From positions 1 through 64,000 of the forward strand of contig CAVUKN010000004.1 of the NCBI GenBank assembly GCA_963742105.1: a stretch of DNA of 64,000 bases, in the 5' to 3' direction. Positions 8,352-16,888 of the stretch are shown piece after piece (position 1 is the first letter of the stretch; every line of letters begins with the position of its first letter). The position numbers and the translations under genes are program-made. Under the pieces are notes generated by a model. The model saw nothing but the letters and a program-made list of their open reading frames with translations, was not told the origin of the DNA and searched no databases. The stretch comes from Gp6-AA40 sp963742105. GTDB taxonomy: Bacteria; Acidobacteriota; Vicinamibacteria; Vicinamibacterales; UBA2999.

Positions 8352-11265
8352 GGGCCGCACGAAAGAAACACCAGCTTCGGCAGCCGGTGCGAAGGCGCGG
8401 ACGACGGTGGCCGTGCAGGGGGCACGTGTCCACAACCTGAAGAACATCTCGCTCGAGATTCCGCGCGACCGGCTGGTGGTGATTACCGGCCTCTCCGGCT
8501 CGGGAAAGTCGAGCCTGGCATTCGACACGATTTACGCCGAAGGTCAGCGCCGTTACATGGAGTCGCTGTCGAGTTACGCGAAGCGGTTCGTGGCGCAGGT
8601 CGCGAAGCCGGACGTCGACTTCGTGTTCGGCCTCTCGCCGGTGATCTCGATCGAGCAGAAGACGGTAATGAGCAATCCACGTTCGACCGTCGGCACCATG
8701 ACCGACATCGCGGGCTATCTCAACCTGCTATTCGCCACCATCGGGCAGTCGCATTGCCCGCGCACGGGCGAGCCGACGCCCGCCAGATCGGCCAGCCAGA
8801 TCCTCGAGGCGATCCTGTCACTGCCCGCCGGGACCGACGTCGAGCTGCGCGCTCCAGTGTTCAAGCTGTACGGTGAAGACCTCGACGTCGTCTTCACGGA
8901 GATCCGCAAGAAGGGGTGCCGCCGGATCGTCATCGACGGCAGGCCGTTCGATCTCTCGGCAGACACTGCCCTGCCGGAGGACGGGGAAGCGCTGGATGCG
9001 ATCGTCGACCGGTTCGTCGTCGGGCCGCAGCACGAGAAGGCGATCCGCGCCGGTATCGCCGCGGCGCTGCTGGTTGGCGACGGCCTCCTGCAGCTGCAGG
9101 TCGGCAAGGGCGCCACCAAGGCTGAGGCGACCCGCTTCTACGAAGCCACGACCAGTCCGACGCATCACTTCGTCTACGGCGACATCGGCCCGAGCTACTT
9201 TGTCTTCAACGATCCCGAAAGCGCGTGCCGGACGTGCGGCGGGCTCGGCGTTGACAAGGTGACCCACCCGGATCTGCTCATTCCAGACCCACAGCGCAGT
9301 CTCCGCAACGGCTGCTTCGTCAAAGAGGCGTTTCGCTATAACCCGGACACATGGGATGGCCGGATGATGTACAGCCTGGCGAAGGCGCGCCGGTTTTCGC
9401 TCGATACGCCATGGAACGAATTGGCGGAATCCGTGCGGCAGGCCGTGCTGTACGGCGACCAGAAGATCGTCATGACAACGCCGCCGGAAGCGAAGGTGAC
9501 ACGCGGCGATCACGAGGGGAAGGAAGTCGGGTACACCGGCGTGGCACGTCGGATCGAGCGCTGGTATCGCCGCTACCGGCAGCGCGGGGAAGCCAGCTCC
9601 AAGATGGAAGCCTGGCTCGACAAAGTGATGGTCGAGCACACCTGCCCGGACTGCAAGGGCGCACGGCTGCGCCCGACACGGCTGCTGTTCACGGTCGGCG
9701 GCAAGACGATCCACGAGATGGGCCAGCTCAACTTCGACGAGCTGTCCGCCTTCCTGGCTACCATCAGGCCGGTCGGCCGCGGTGCCGATGCCGGCCGACA
9801 GGTGCTGAAGGAGATTCGCGGCCGCCTCGGTTTGCTGCTCGGTATCGGCCTCGACTATCTCAATTTCAACCGGCGGTCCGGCACGCTCTCCGGAGGTGAA
9901 TCGCAGCGGATCCGGCTGTCCACGCAAATCGGGTCTGGTCTGATGGGGATGTTGTACGTCCTCGACGAGCCGAGCATCGGGCTTCACCCGAAGGACAACG
10001 TCAAGATGATCGCCACGCTCGAGAGCCTCCGCGACATCGGCAACACGGTCATCGTCGTCGAGCATGATGAGGACACGATTCGCGCCGCTGATCACATCGT
10101 CGAAATGGGCCCAGGACCGGGCGTTCACGGAGGCACCGTCGTCGTTCAGGGCTCCTTTGCCGATGTGCTCAAGTGCAAGGCATCACCGACCGGGCAGTTT
10201 CTCTCCGGTAAACGTACGATTGCGATGCCCACCGTCCGACGGACCGGCAACGGCCGATCGCTGCAGGTGCGTGGCGCCCGCGAGAACAACCTGAAGTCGA
10301 TCGACGTCAGTTTTCCTCTGGGCTGCCTCATTGCGATCACCGGCGCTTCGGGATCGGGCAAGAGCACGCTCGTCAGCGAGATCCTGTACAAGGCGCTGTG
10401 GAAGCGGCTGGTCGATACGCGCGCCCTGCCTGGCGATCACGATCGGGTGGACGGCCTGGAACACGTGCACCGTGTGGTCAACATCGATCAGACTCCGATC
10501 GGCCGCAACAGCCGATCGAATCCGGCCACCTACATCGGCTTCTACGACACCATCCGCGATCTCTTCACGCAGGCTCCGCTCGCGATCGAACGCGGCTACA
10601 AGCCAGGCCGATTCAGCTTCAACGTCAAGGGGGGACGCTGCGAGGAGTGTCAGGGTGAAGGAACCATCACCACCCAGCTCTATTTCATGCCCGACGTCGA
10701 GGTCCTCTGCGGCGCGTGTAAAGGCGCTCGCTTCAACAGCGAGACGCTCGAAGTGAGCCTTCGCGGCAAGACCATCGACGACATCCTGAAGATGTCGGTC
10801 GAGGAGGGCGTGGCGTTCTTTGCGAGCGAACCTGCGATCAGCAGGAAGGTCGAGGTGCTCGCCGATCTCGGACTCGGGTATGTCACGCTGGGACAGTCCG
10901 CGACGACGCTGTCCGGCGGTGAGGCGCAGCGCGTCAAGATCGCCGCCGAGCTGAGCACGCTACAGCGGTCGAAGCACACGCTCTTCATCCTGGACGAACC
11001 CACCACCGGCCTGCACCTGGCGGATGTCGAGAAGCTGCTCGGCGCGCTCGATCGCCTGGTCAGCGCCGGTCATACCGTGGTGCTGATCGAGCACCACCTT
11101 GACGTGATCAAGACTGCCGATTACGTGATCGATCTCGGACCTGAGGGAGGACACGCCGGCGGACGAGTCGTCGCGTGCGGGACGCCGGAGAAGATCGCCG
11201 CCACAAAGGGCTCACACACCGGCCGGTTCCTGCACGCACACCTGCGCGGCACTCGCTGCGAGTGA
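8344..11265 (+). CDS. uvrA: UvrA-like excinuclease ATPase
   Basis: A 973-residue tandem ABC ATPase of the UvrA family. Walker A motifs are GLSGSGKSS (49-57) and GASGSGKST (second half). Both signatures (LSGGESQR, LSGGEAQR) and both Walker B regions (LDEPSIGLHP, LDEPTTGLHL) are present. UvrA scans DNA for bulky lesions and loads UvrB. The C-terminal zinc module is complete (CEEC near 768 and CGAC about 20 residues later), and CPDC is present mid-protein. In contrast, the first zinc-finger region (about 276-298) has only CRTC and lacks the leading cysteine pair. This suggests a UvrA paralogue rather than the canonical subunit. The ATG at 8344 overlaps the nucleotidyltransferase stop. Confidence 0.88.
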   Translation: MTKGRTKETPASAAGAKARTTVAVQGARVHNLKNISLEIPRDRLVVITGLSGSGKSSLAFDTIYAEGQRRYMESLSSYAKRFVAQVAKPDVDFVFGLSPVISIEQKTVMSNPRSTVGTMTDIAGYLNLLFATIGQSHCPRTGEPTPARSASQILEAILSLPAGTDVELRAPVFKLYGEDLDVVFTEIRKKGCRRIVIDGRPFDLSADTALPEDGEALDAIVDRFVVGPQHEKAIRAGIAAALLVGDGLLQLQVGKGATKAEATRFYEATTSPTHHFVYGDIGPSYFVFNDPESACRTCGGLGVDKVTHPDLLIPDPQRSLRNGCFVKEAFRYNPDTWDGRMMYSLAKARRFSLDTPWNELAESVRQAVLYGDQKIVMTTPPEAKVTRGDHEGKEVGYTGVARRIERWYRRYRQRGEASSKMEAWLDKVMVEHTCPDCKGARLRPTRLLFTVGGKTIHEMGQLNFDELSAFLATIRPVGRGADAGRQVLKEIRGRLGLLLGIGLDYLNFNRRSGTLSGGESQRIRLSTQIGSGLMGMLYVLDEPSIGLHPKDNVKMIATLESLRDIGNTVIVVEHDEDTIRAADHIVEMGPGPGVHGGTVVVQGSFADVLKCKASPTGQFLSGKRTIAMPTVRRTGNGRSLQVRGARENNLKSIDVSFPLGCLIAITGASGSGKSTLVSEILYKALWKRLVDTRALPGDHDRVDGLEHVHRVVNIDQTPIGRNSRSNPATYIGFYDTIRDLFTQAPLAIERGYKPGRFSFNVKGGRCEECQGEGTITTQLYFMPDVEVLCGACKGARFNSETLEVSLRGKTIDDILKMSVEEGVAFFASEPAISRKVEVLADLGLGYVTLGQSATTLSGGEAQRVKIAAELSTLQRSKHTLFILDEPTTGLHLADVEKLLGALDRLVSAGHTVVLIEHHLDVIKTADYVIDLGPEGGHAGGRVVACGTPEKIAATKGSHTGRFLHAHLRGTRCE

Positions 11266-11379
11266 GATCCACGCAGCACCAGCACCCGCGAGCGTCCACC
11301 CTCGCACCCGCGAGCCTCCACCCTCGCACCGACGAGAGTCCACCCTCGCACCCGCGAGCATTCACCCTCGCACCCTCGA
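11250..11379. repeat. GTGCGAG hairpin array, third copy (R3), running into the uvrA 3' end
   Basis: Five units of about 22 bases (CCTCGCACCCGCGAGCGTCCAC and variants) occupy 11282-11379 in the same orientation as R2. The last codons of uvrA (11250-11264) already form a perfect 7-base stem CACTCGC-T-GCGAGTG, so the repeat reaches the gene end. It fills nearly the whole gap between uvrA and the DUF486 gene. Confidence 0.8.
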
Positions 11380-11383
11380 TAAT
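11378..11383 (+). promoter_or_regulatory. -10 element of a probably leaderless transcript
   Basis: GATAAT ends six bases before ATG 11390, with no ribosome-binding site in between. It lies at the very end of the R3 array, so the array end may supply the promoter. Confidence 0.45.
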
Positions 11384-11389
11384 CGTTGG

Positions 11390-11731
11390 ATGTTCTCGAG
11401 CCCGCTTGTTACCGTCTGCCTGCTGATCGCCTCGAACGTGTTCATGACGTTTGCCTGGTACGCGCACCTGCGGAACCTGGCGGACCGGCCGTGGTTCGTG
11501 GCCGCGCTTCTCAGCTGGGGCATCGCACTGTTCGAGTACCTGTTGCAGGTACCGGCAAACCGGATTGGCTTCCGTTCGCTGTCGTTGGCGCAGCTGAAGA
11601 TTCTTCAGGAGGTGATCACGCTTGGCGTGTTCGTGCCGTTCGCGCTCTTTTACATGCGCCAGCCGCTCAACTGGAACTTCCTGTGGGCCGGCTTGTGCCT
11701 CGTCGGAGCCGCGTATTTCATGTTCCGCTGA
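11390..11731 (+). CDS. DMT family / DUF486 small membrane protein
   Basis: A 113-residue integral membrane protein with four hydrophobic segments (about residues 5-22, 34-52, 68-88 and 94-112). Family-typical features are SNVFMTFAWYAHL in the first helix, FEYLLQVPANRIG after the second and the ending GAAYFMFR. DUF486 proteins belong to the drug/metabolite transporter fold group and may act as dimers, but no substrate is known. The length equals that of the family. Confidence 0.88.
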   Translation: MFSSPLVTVCLLIASNVFMTFAWYAHLRNLADRPWFVAALLSWGIALFEYLLQVPANRIGFRSLSLAQLKILQEVITLGVFVPFALFYMRQPLNWNFLWAGLCLVGAAYFMFR

Positions 11732-11887
11732 TCGTCGGATATATCGTCGTGAGCTCCCGCATCGTGATTCCTTCCACGTCGCGAAAACCCAACATGGCAC
11801 CGACACGCGAACCGACTCGCAGGCTTCACGATCGCCCGGTTGATTGTCGGAGCGGAGCAGGCTCGCATTGCAAAGCGATCGCGTGCG

Positions 11888-11917
11888 CCGACAAGGCCTC
11901 GACGGGCGGTCTATACT
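11888..11917 (+). promoter_or_regulatory. Promoter of the secreted-protein gene
   Basis: A -35-like CCGACA (11888-11893) and -10 TATACT (11912-11917) are 18 bases apart. They lie 27 bases before ATG 11945, which has its own ribosome-binding site AGGAGG. The rest of the gap 11732-11887 shows nothing recognisable. Confidence 0.55.
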
Positions 11918-11944
11918 GTGCGCACTTTTAGGAGGCTCTTTTCG

Positions 11945-12637
11945 ATGACACTCCGCACCAAGTCTGTATTCATCGCGATGCTGTTCGCGGCAGCGGCCGT
12001 TGCGCACGCACAGGAACCGGCCGCGGGCGCCCGCCAGGGTGGAGGACGGCAGGGAGGCGCCCGCCCGGCACCGCCGCAGCCGGCAGCGCTGTTGTTCAAG
12101 GAGACGTGGAAGCCGGGTCCGGCCGCGGCGGCTGCAACCCAGGCGATCGTCGCCAACCCCGATCTGCAGATCGCCGTCTACGGCAAGACGCCGAATCAGC
12201 CTGAAGTGAACGATGAAGGCGGCGTCGCGCACGTGTGGACGGGTCTCTGCGCGCCGGCGTGCGCGGTGACGCTCAAGCACAAGACGAACATGGCCGACCT
12301 CACCGGGAAGGCGCGCATGAAGTGGTATGCCAAGACCTCTGGCTTCCATGAGATCCGGCCGCTCGTGAAGCTTGCAGACGGCACGTGGCTCGTCGGCAAC
12401 TTTGCCGATGCGTCACTCTTCGACTATCACGAGGTCGATTTCTACTTCGCTGATGTCCGTTGGATGCGCCTCGACATCGAGTCGCTGACGACGAAAGGCG
12501 GCCTGCTGGACAAGGTCGATCTCAGCAAGGTGGACGAAATCGGATTTGTCGACCTGACGCCGGGCAGCGGCCACGGCCTGGGCGGCTATTCGGACATGGG
12601 CTGGATGGAAGTTTACGGAAAGCCCGTAGCTCGCTGA
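11945..12637 (+). CDS. Conserved secreted protein of unknown function
   Basis: A 230-residue exported protein. A strong ribosome-binding site (TAGGAGG, 11929-11935) precedes ATG 11945. Residues 1-22 are a signal peptide ending AHAQ, followed by a Gly/Arg/Pro-rich linker (about 25-45). The rest is a single, probably beta-rich domain containing DEGGVAHVWTGL, NMADLTGKARMKWYAKTSGFHEIRPLVKLADG (split by short variable parts) and a closing VDLTPGSGHG...WMEVYGKPV. Similar secreted proteins occur in acidobacteria beside sugar-related genes, and the fold resembles carbohydrate-binding jelly-roll domains; this is a weak inference. No catalytic residues are evident. Confidence 0.7.
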   Translation: MTLRTKSVFIAMLFAAAAVAHAQEPAAGARQGGGRQGGARPAPPQPAALLFKETWKPGPAAAAATQAIVANPDLQIAVYGKTPNQPEVNDEGGVAHVWTGLCAPACAVTLKHKTNMADLTGKARMKWYAKTSGFHEIRPLVKLADGTWLVGNFADASLFDYHEVDFYFADVRWMRLDIESLTTKGGLLDKVDLSKVDEIGFVDLTPGSGHGLGGYSDMGWMEVYGKPVAR

Positions 12638-12650
12638 CGCTCGCTATCTG

Positions 12651-12757
12651 CTAACTCCCAACTCCCAACATCTGTCGCTCGACCAACTCCCAACCGCGTG
12701 CACGCGGGCGCTTTTGGGACTTGGGGAAGCGAGAGAGGTTGGGAGTTGGCAGTTGTC
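12651..12757. repeat. Heptanucleotide palindromic array, AACTCCC family (B1)
   Basis: The left arm has AACTCCC repeats and the right arm GGGAGTT repeats, separated by a loop containing TTGGGGAAGCGAGAG. It lies between two convergent genes. It is homologous along its length to 24068-24178: both start GCTATCTG(C/T)TAA and share the GGGGAAGCGA core. Confidence 0.8.
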
Positions 12758-12759
12758 GT

Positions 12760-14160
12760 TTATTCGATCGCCTTGACGATGTCCTCGACCACCTTCTTGG
12801 CGTCGCCGAACACCATCATTGTCTTGTCCATGTAGAAGAGCGGGTTGTCGATTCCGGCGTAGCCCGACGCCATCGAGCGCTTGTTCACGAGCACGGTGCG
12901 CGCCTTGTGCGCTTCGAGAATCGGCATGCCGTAGATCGGGCTGCCTTTTTCCTCCGCCAGCGGGTTGACGACGTCGTTGGCCCCGAGGACGAACGCGATG
13001 TCGGTGGTTCCGAAATCGCTGTTGATGTCCTCCATCTCGAAGACCTGATCGTACGGCACTTCCGCTTCCGCCAGCAGCACGTTCATGTGACCCGGCATCC
13101 GCCCGGCGACCGGGTGGATCGCGTAACGGACGGTCACGCCCTTCGCGATCAACTTCTGCGCCATTTCCTTCACGGCGTGCTGCGCGCGCGCGACCGCGAG
13201 CCCGTATCCCGGCACGATGATGACGCTCTCCGCGTTTCCCAGCAGGAACGCGACATCGTCCGGTGATCCCGATCGCACGCTCTTCTGTTCCGCACTGCCC
13301 GTCGCCGCGCCCTCTGCCGCGCCGAATCCGCCGAGGATGACGCTGAAGAACGAACGGTTCATCGCCTTGCACATGATGTAGGACAGGATCGCGCCGGACG
13401 AGCCGACCAGCGAGCCGGCGACGATCAGCAGCGGGTTGTTCAGCGAGAAGCCGATGCCGGATGCGGCCCAGCCTGAATAGCTGTTCAGCATCGAGATGAC
13501 GACGGGCATGTCGGCGCCGCCAATCGGGATGATGATCAGAATCCCGAGGACGAAGGCGACGGCGGTCATCAGCAGGAACGGGACCCATGCGCCGCCGGGT
13601 CCGGCGATGACGAACATGATGCCGAGCGCGAACATCACCAGCGCGATCACCAGATTCGTGATCCGCTGCCCCGGAAAGACGACCGGTGCGCTCGAGAACA
13701 GCCGGAACTGTTTGCCCAGACCGGCCAGCTTGCCGAACGCGATAATCGACCCCGAGAACGTCATCATCCCGACGAACGTGCCGAGGAACAGTTCGATGCG
13801 ATTGCCAGTCGGAATCGGCTCCGGGATCCCGAACGCCGAGGGGTTGCTCACCACGGCCATCGCAATCAGGACGGCGGCGAGCCCGACCAGCGAGTGCATG
13901 CCGGCGACGAGCTCCGGCATCTGCGTCATCTCGACCCGCTTCGCGACGACGTAACCGACGATGCCGCCGATGGCAAGCGCGCCGATTGCGAAGTCGATCC
14001 GTCTCGTGATCGCCAGGGTGACCAGCACCGCGATCGTCATGCCGAAGATGCCGAAGCGGTTGCCGCGACGGGCGGTGAGCGGGTGGGAAAGCCCTTTCAG
14101 GGCCAGGATGAAGAGGACGCTCGCGAGGAGATACCAGAGCGCGATGGCATTTGCCGACAT
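12760..14160 (-). CDS. pntB: NAD(P) transhydrogenase subunit beta
   Basis: A 466-residue membrane protein. The N-terminal half holds the multi-helix proton channel (MSANAIALWYLLASVLFILALKG onward), and the last about 170 residues form the NADP(H)-binding domain III with PGYGLAVARAQ, AGRMPGHMNVLLAEA, GANDVVNPLAE and LVNKRSMASGYAG. With the two alpha subunits it couples proton entry to hydride transfer from NADH to NADP+, supplying NADPH. It is last in the order pntA1-pntA2-pntB, and the start follows the previous stop by eight bases. ATG 14160 is preferred over GTG 14166 because family members begin MSAN. Confidence 0.95.
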   Translation of the reverse strand: MSANAIALWYLLASVLFILALKGLSHPLTARRGNRFGIFGMTIAVLVTLAITRRIDFAIGALAIGGIVGYVVAKRVEMTQMPELVAGMHSLVGLAAVLIAMAVVSNPSAFGIPEPIPTGNRIELFLGTFVGMMTFSGSIIAFGKLAGLGKQFRLFSSAPVVFPGQRITNLVIALVMFALGIMFVIAGPGGAWVPFLLMTAVAFVLGILIIIPIGGADMPVVISMLNSYSGWAASGIGFSLNNPLLIVAGSLVGSSGAILSYIMCKAMNRSFFSVILGGFGAAEGAATGSAEQKSVRSGSPDDVAFLLGNAESVIIVPGYGLAVARAQHAVKEMAQKLIAKGVTVRYAIHPVAGRMPGHMNVLLAEAEVPYDQVFEMEDINSDFGTTDIAFVLGANDVVNPLAEEKGSPIYGMPILEAHKARTVLVNKRSMASGYAGIDNPLFYMDKTMMVFGDAKKVVEDIVKAIE

Positions 14161-14168
14161 CGTCACGT

Positions 14169-14495
14169 CTACTTCTTCGCCCCGGCGTCTTTTCTGGCCG
14201 GTTCCTTCTTCTTGAACATCTCGAGCATCCGCTCGGTCACCAGGAAGCCACCAAAGGTATTGATGGCCACGAGCGCCACGGCAATCGTGCCGAGCACCGA
14301 GCCGCCATTGAGGGGACCTGGTCCGGAGGCGAGGATGGCGCCGACGACGATGACCGAGCTGATGGCGTTGGTGACGCTCATCAGCGGCGTATGCAGTGCG
14401 GGCGTCACGGTCCAGACGACGTGATAGCCCACGAAGATCGCGAGAACGAAGACAGTCAGATTGGTAACAATCGGATCGACGACGACGCCGTGCAC
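14169..14495 (-). CDS. pntA2: NAD(P) transhydrogenase subunit alpha part 2 (membrane domain)
   Basis: A 108-residue membrane subunit with three hydrophobic segments (VFVLAIFVGYHVVW, AISSVIVVGAILASG and LGTIAVALVAINTFGGFLV). It corresponds to the C-terminal membrane part of E. coli PntA, encoded here as a separate gene as in Rhodospirillum and many other bacteria. The conserved TPALHTPLMSVTNAIS segment is present. GTG 14495 follows AAGGAG at good spacing, and its ribosome-binding site overlaps the pntA1 stop, indicating coupling. Confidence 0.93.
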   Translation of the reverse strand: MHGVVVDPIVTNLTVFVLAIFVGYHVVWTVTPALHTPLMSVTNAISSVIVVGAILASGPGPLNGGSVLGTIAVALVAINTFGGFLVTERMLEMFKKKEPARKDAGAKK

Positions 14496-14496
14496 G

Positions 14497-15615
14497 TCAG
14501 CTCCTTACTGCGGCACCTTCGCAGCAGACCATGGTGCCCGCGATGATTTCGTCCGAGCGATCGACCTTGAGCTCGCCGGTTTTCGGGTCGAGCATCAGGT
14601 TCACGAAGTGCATCAGATTGCGGGCGTAAAGCGCGCTCGCGTCCGCGGCCATCGTCGCTGGCAGACTGGTCGGAGCGACGATCTTCACGCCGTAACGCGT
14701 GACCACGCGGTCCGGTTCGCTCAGCGCGCAGTTGCCCCCCTGCCTGACCGCCATGTCGACGATCACCGATCCCGGTTTCATCGTCTTGACCGTTGATTCC
14801 GGCATGAGCATCGGTGCCGGACGGCCCGGAATGAGCGCAGTGGTGATGACGATGTCGGATGCCTTGGCGCGTTCGGCGATCAGCGCCGCCTGGCGCTGTT
14901 TGTAGTCGTCGCTCATCTCACGAGCGTAGCCGCCGGCACTCTCCTGGGCCTTGCGCTCATCCTCAGAGAGCGTCACCTCGACGAACTTCGCACCCAGCGA
15001 CTCGCACTGCTCCTTGACTGCAGGGCGCACGTCGAACGCCTCGATGACCGCGCCAAGCCGCTTGGCGGTGGCAATCGCCTGCAGGCCCGCGACGCCGGCG
15101 CCCAGGATCAGGACGCGCGCCGCCTTCACCGTGCCGGCAGCAGTCATCAGCATCGGCATGAACCGGCCGTACTCGTACGCGGCGACGAGCACCGCCTTGT
15201 ATCCTGCGATATTCCCCTGAGAGGAGAGCACGTCCATCGACTGCGCCCGCGAGATGCGCGGCAGCAGCTCCATGGCAAACGCGGTGATGCCTGCTGTTGC
15301 CAGATCCTCGACACCTTCGTGCGGCGACAGCAGCCCGATCAAGATCGAGCCCCGCTGCAGCAGCGGCACTTCCTGCGGTTCGGGCCGTCGGACCTTGAGG
15401 ATGATGTCGGACTGGGAGTAAAGGTTGGCGGCGGTCGGGACGATGGTCGCACCGGCGGCGGCGAACTCGCCGTCAGGAATGGCGGCAGCGACGCCCGCCC
15501 CCGATTGGACGGCTACCGTGTGACGAGCGCCGGCTGCGAGCTTCTTGATGGTCTCGGGCGTCGCGGCCACACGCGTTTCGCCCGGATAGACTTCGGCAGG
15601 AATGCCGATGCGCAT
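14497..15615 (-). CDS. pntA1: NAD(P) transhydrogenase subunit alpha part 1 (NAD(H)-binding)
   Basis: A 372-residue soluble subunit related to alanine dehydrogenase. The N-terminus MRIGIPAEVYPGETRVAATP is typical, and the dinucleotide-binding loop GAGVAG is at 172-177. Downstream are GYAREMSDDYKQRQ and TALIPGRPAPMLM, characteristic of transhydrogenase domain I, which binds NADH at the cytoplasmic face. It is the first gene of the operon. A 9-base inverted repeat sits directly before the start codon. Confidence 0.95.
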   Translation of the reverse strand: MRIGIPAEVYPGETRVAATPETIKKLAAGARHTVAVQSGAGVAAAIPDGEFAAAGATIVPTAANLYSQSDIILKVRRPEPQEVPLLQRGSILIGLLSPHEGVEDLATAGITAFAMELLPRISRAQSMDVLSSQGNIAGYKAVLVAAYEYGRFMPMLMTAAGTVKAARVLILGAGVAGLQAIATAKRLGAVIEAFDVRPAVKEQCESLGAKFVEVTLSEDERKAQESAGGYAREMSDDYKQRQAALIAERAKASDIVITTALIPGRPAPMLMPESTVKTMKPGSVIVDMAVRQGGNCALSEPDRVVTRYGVKIVAPTSLPATMAADASALYARNLMHFVNLMLDPKTGELKVDRSDEIIAGTMVCCEGAAVRS

Positions 15616-15619
15616 CGAT

Positions 15620-15659
15620 GTTGAACCCTCTGCAACCCAAGAATTTCACCGGGTTCAAC
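15620..15659 (-). promoter_or_regulatory. Hairpin in the pntA1 leader
   Basis: GTTGAACCC and GGGTTCAAC (15620-15628 and 15651-15659) form a perfect 9-base stem around a 22-base loop, ending about five bases before the pntA1 start. A -10-like TAGAAT on the minus strand near 15730 would give a leader of about 110 bases containing this hairpin. It could limit ribosome access; no regulator is identified. Confidence 0.4.
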
Positions 15660-15735
15660 TGCTCAGGCACCCCGCGGCGCACGCATGCCGCACGCAGGAC
15701 CCCCGCACCGGCGCCGGGTCGCGACATTCTATACC

Positions 15736-15981
15736 GTAGCTGGTAGCTGGTAGCTGGTAGCTGGTAGCCAGTAGCCAGTAGCCGGTGGCCTGTGGCCGGT
15801 GGCCTGTGGCTTGTAGCCCGTAGATAGTAGGTAGTAGGTACTGGGTACTAGGTGGTTCGGCGGTTGGGAGTAGCTGGGTCCGGTAGCCTTGAGTGCGACG
15901 AAGCCACCGGCCCCCCAGCTAGCTGCCGGCCACTGGCCACCAGCTACCGGCTACCGGCTACCGGCCACCGGCTACTGGCTA
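15736..15981. repeat. Heptanucleotide palindromic array, GGTAGCT family (A1)
   Basis: This is the largest array. The left arm is fifteen consecutive 7-base words (GGTAGCT, AGTAGCC, GGTGGCC, TGTGGCC and so on, drifting to AGTAGGT). The right arm is eight words of the complementary type (CTACCGG, CCACCGG). The period stays exactly 7 while the word drifts. It occupies most of the divergent region between pntA1 and the alpha/beta hydrolase gene, and its edge carries the hydrolase -10 element. Confidence 0.85.
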
Positions 15982-15993
15982 GAGTAACAACCC

Positions 15994-16731
15994 ATGTCCG
16001 CATTGCCACTGGTGCTGATTCACGCCTTCCCGATGGGAACGGGTATGTGGAAGACGCAGGTCGCGGCCGTCGTTGACCGCCGCGTTGTTGTCCCGCCGCT
16101 ACCTGGCTTTGACGGGCATTCTCGGCTCGAGGAGCGGACAATCGACGCGTATGCCGGAGACGTGCTGGCATCGCTTGATCGCGCCGGTATCGAGCGGGCG
16201 GTGTTCTGCGGGTTGTCGCTTGGCGGCTATGTGCTGTTCGGAATCCTTCGACAGGCGCTCGACCGCGTCGGCGCCCTGGTCCTCGCGGATACGCGGACCT
16301 CGGTGGATACGCCGGAGCGGCTCGCTGCGCGCGTCCGCAGCATCGAAACGGTGCGGCAACGCGGACCGTCAGCGATCGCCGACGAAATGATCCCCGGATT
16401 ACTGGGCCCGACGACTCACGCGACGAAACCGCAGGTCGGAACGGAGATTCGACGGTTGATCGAATTACAGCCGGCCGACGCGATCGCGGACGGCCTGCAC
16501 GCCATGATGAGCAGGCCAGATTCGGCGCCGGTGCTGGCGAAGGTGCATGTTCCCACGCTCGTTATCGTTGGCAACGACGATGGGATCACGCCGGTGTCGG
16601 ATGCGCAAGCCATGCATCGAGCAATTCCAGGTTCGCGGCTCGTCGTCATTTCACACGCGGGTCACATGTCGAACATGGAAGCGCCCGCGGAGTTCAACGA
16701 AGCCCTTCTCGAGTTCTTGGAGGACCTATAG
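15994..16731 (+). CDS. Alpha/beta hydrolase
   Basis: A 245-residue cytoplasmic alpha/beta hydrolase. The oxyanion region is HAFPMG (10-15), the nucleophile elbow GLSLGG has Ser75, the acid is in GNDDGITP (Asp195 or Asp196) and the base is His224 in HAGHMSNME. The layout resembles small esterases or 3-oxoadipate enol-lactonases, but the substrate cannot be set. There is no ribosome-binding site; TAGAGT (15980-15985) eight bases before the ATG suggests a leaderless message. Confidence 0.85.
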   Translation: MSALPLVLIHAFPMGTGMWKTQVAAVVDRRVVVPPLPGFDGHSRLEERTIDAYAGDVLASLDRAGIERAVFCGLSLGGYVLFGILRQALDRVGALVLADTRTSVDTPERLAARVRSIETVRQRGPSAIADEMIPGLLGPTTHATKPQVGTEIRRLIELQPADAIADGLHAMMSRPDSAPVLAKVHVPTLVIVGNDDGITPVSDAQAMHRAIPGSRLVVISHAGHMSNMEAPAEFNEALLEFLEDL

Positions 16732-16737
16732 CCGCTG

Positions 16738-16888
16738 GGAGTCTTGGGGTCTTGGGGTCTTTGGTCTTTGGTCTTTGGTCTTTGGTCTTTGGGTAGCGTG
16801 CGAGCCTAACCGTAAGTGGAACCTGTCGATTCCAGAGCAGACCAAAGACCAAGGACCAAGGACCAAAGACCAAAGCCCAAGGACCCTC
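16738..16888. repeat. Heptanucleotide palindromic array, GGTCTTT family
   Basis: The left arm is GGTCTTT repeated with period 7, the right arm is GACCAAA/GACCAAG repeated with period 7, and a roughly 60-base unique middle separates them. It lies between two convergent genes, and its right end overlaps the last bases of the metallopeptidase gene. Confidence 0.82.
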
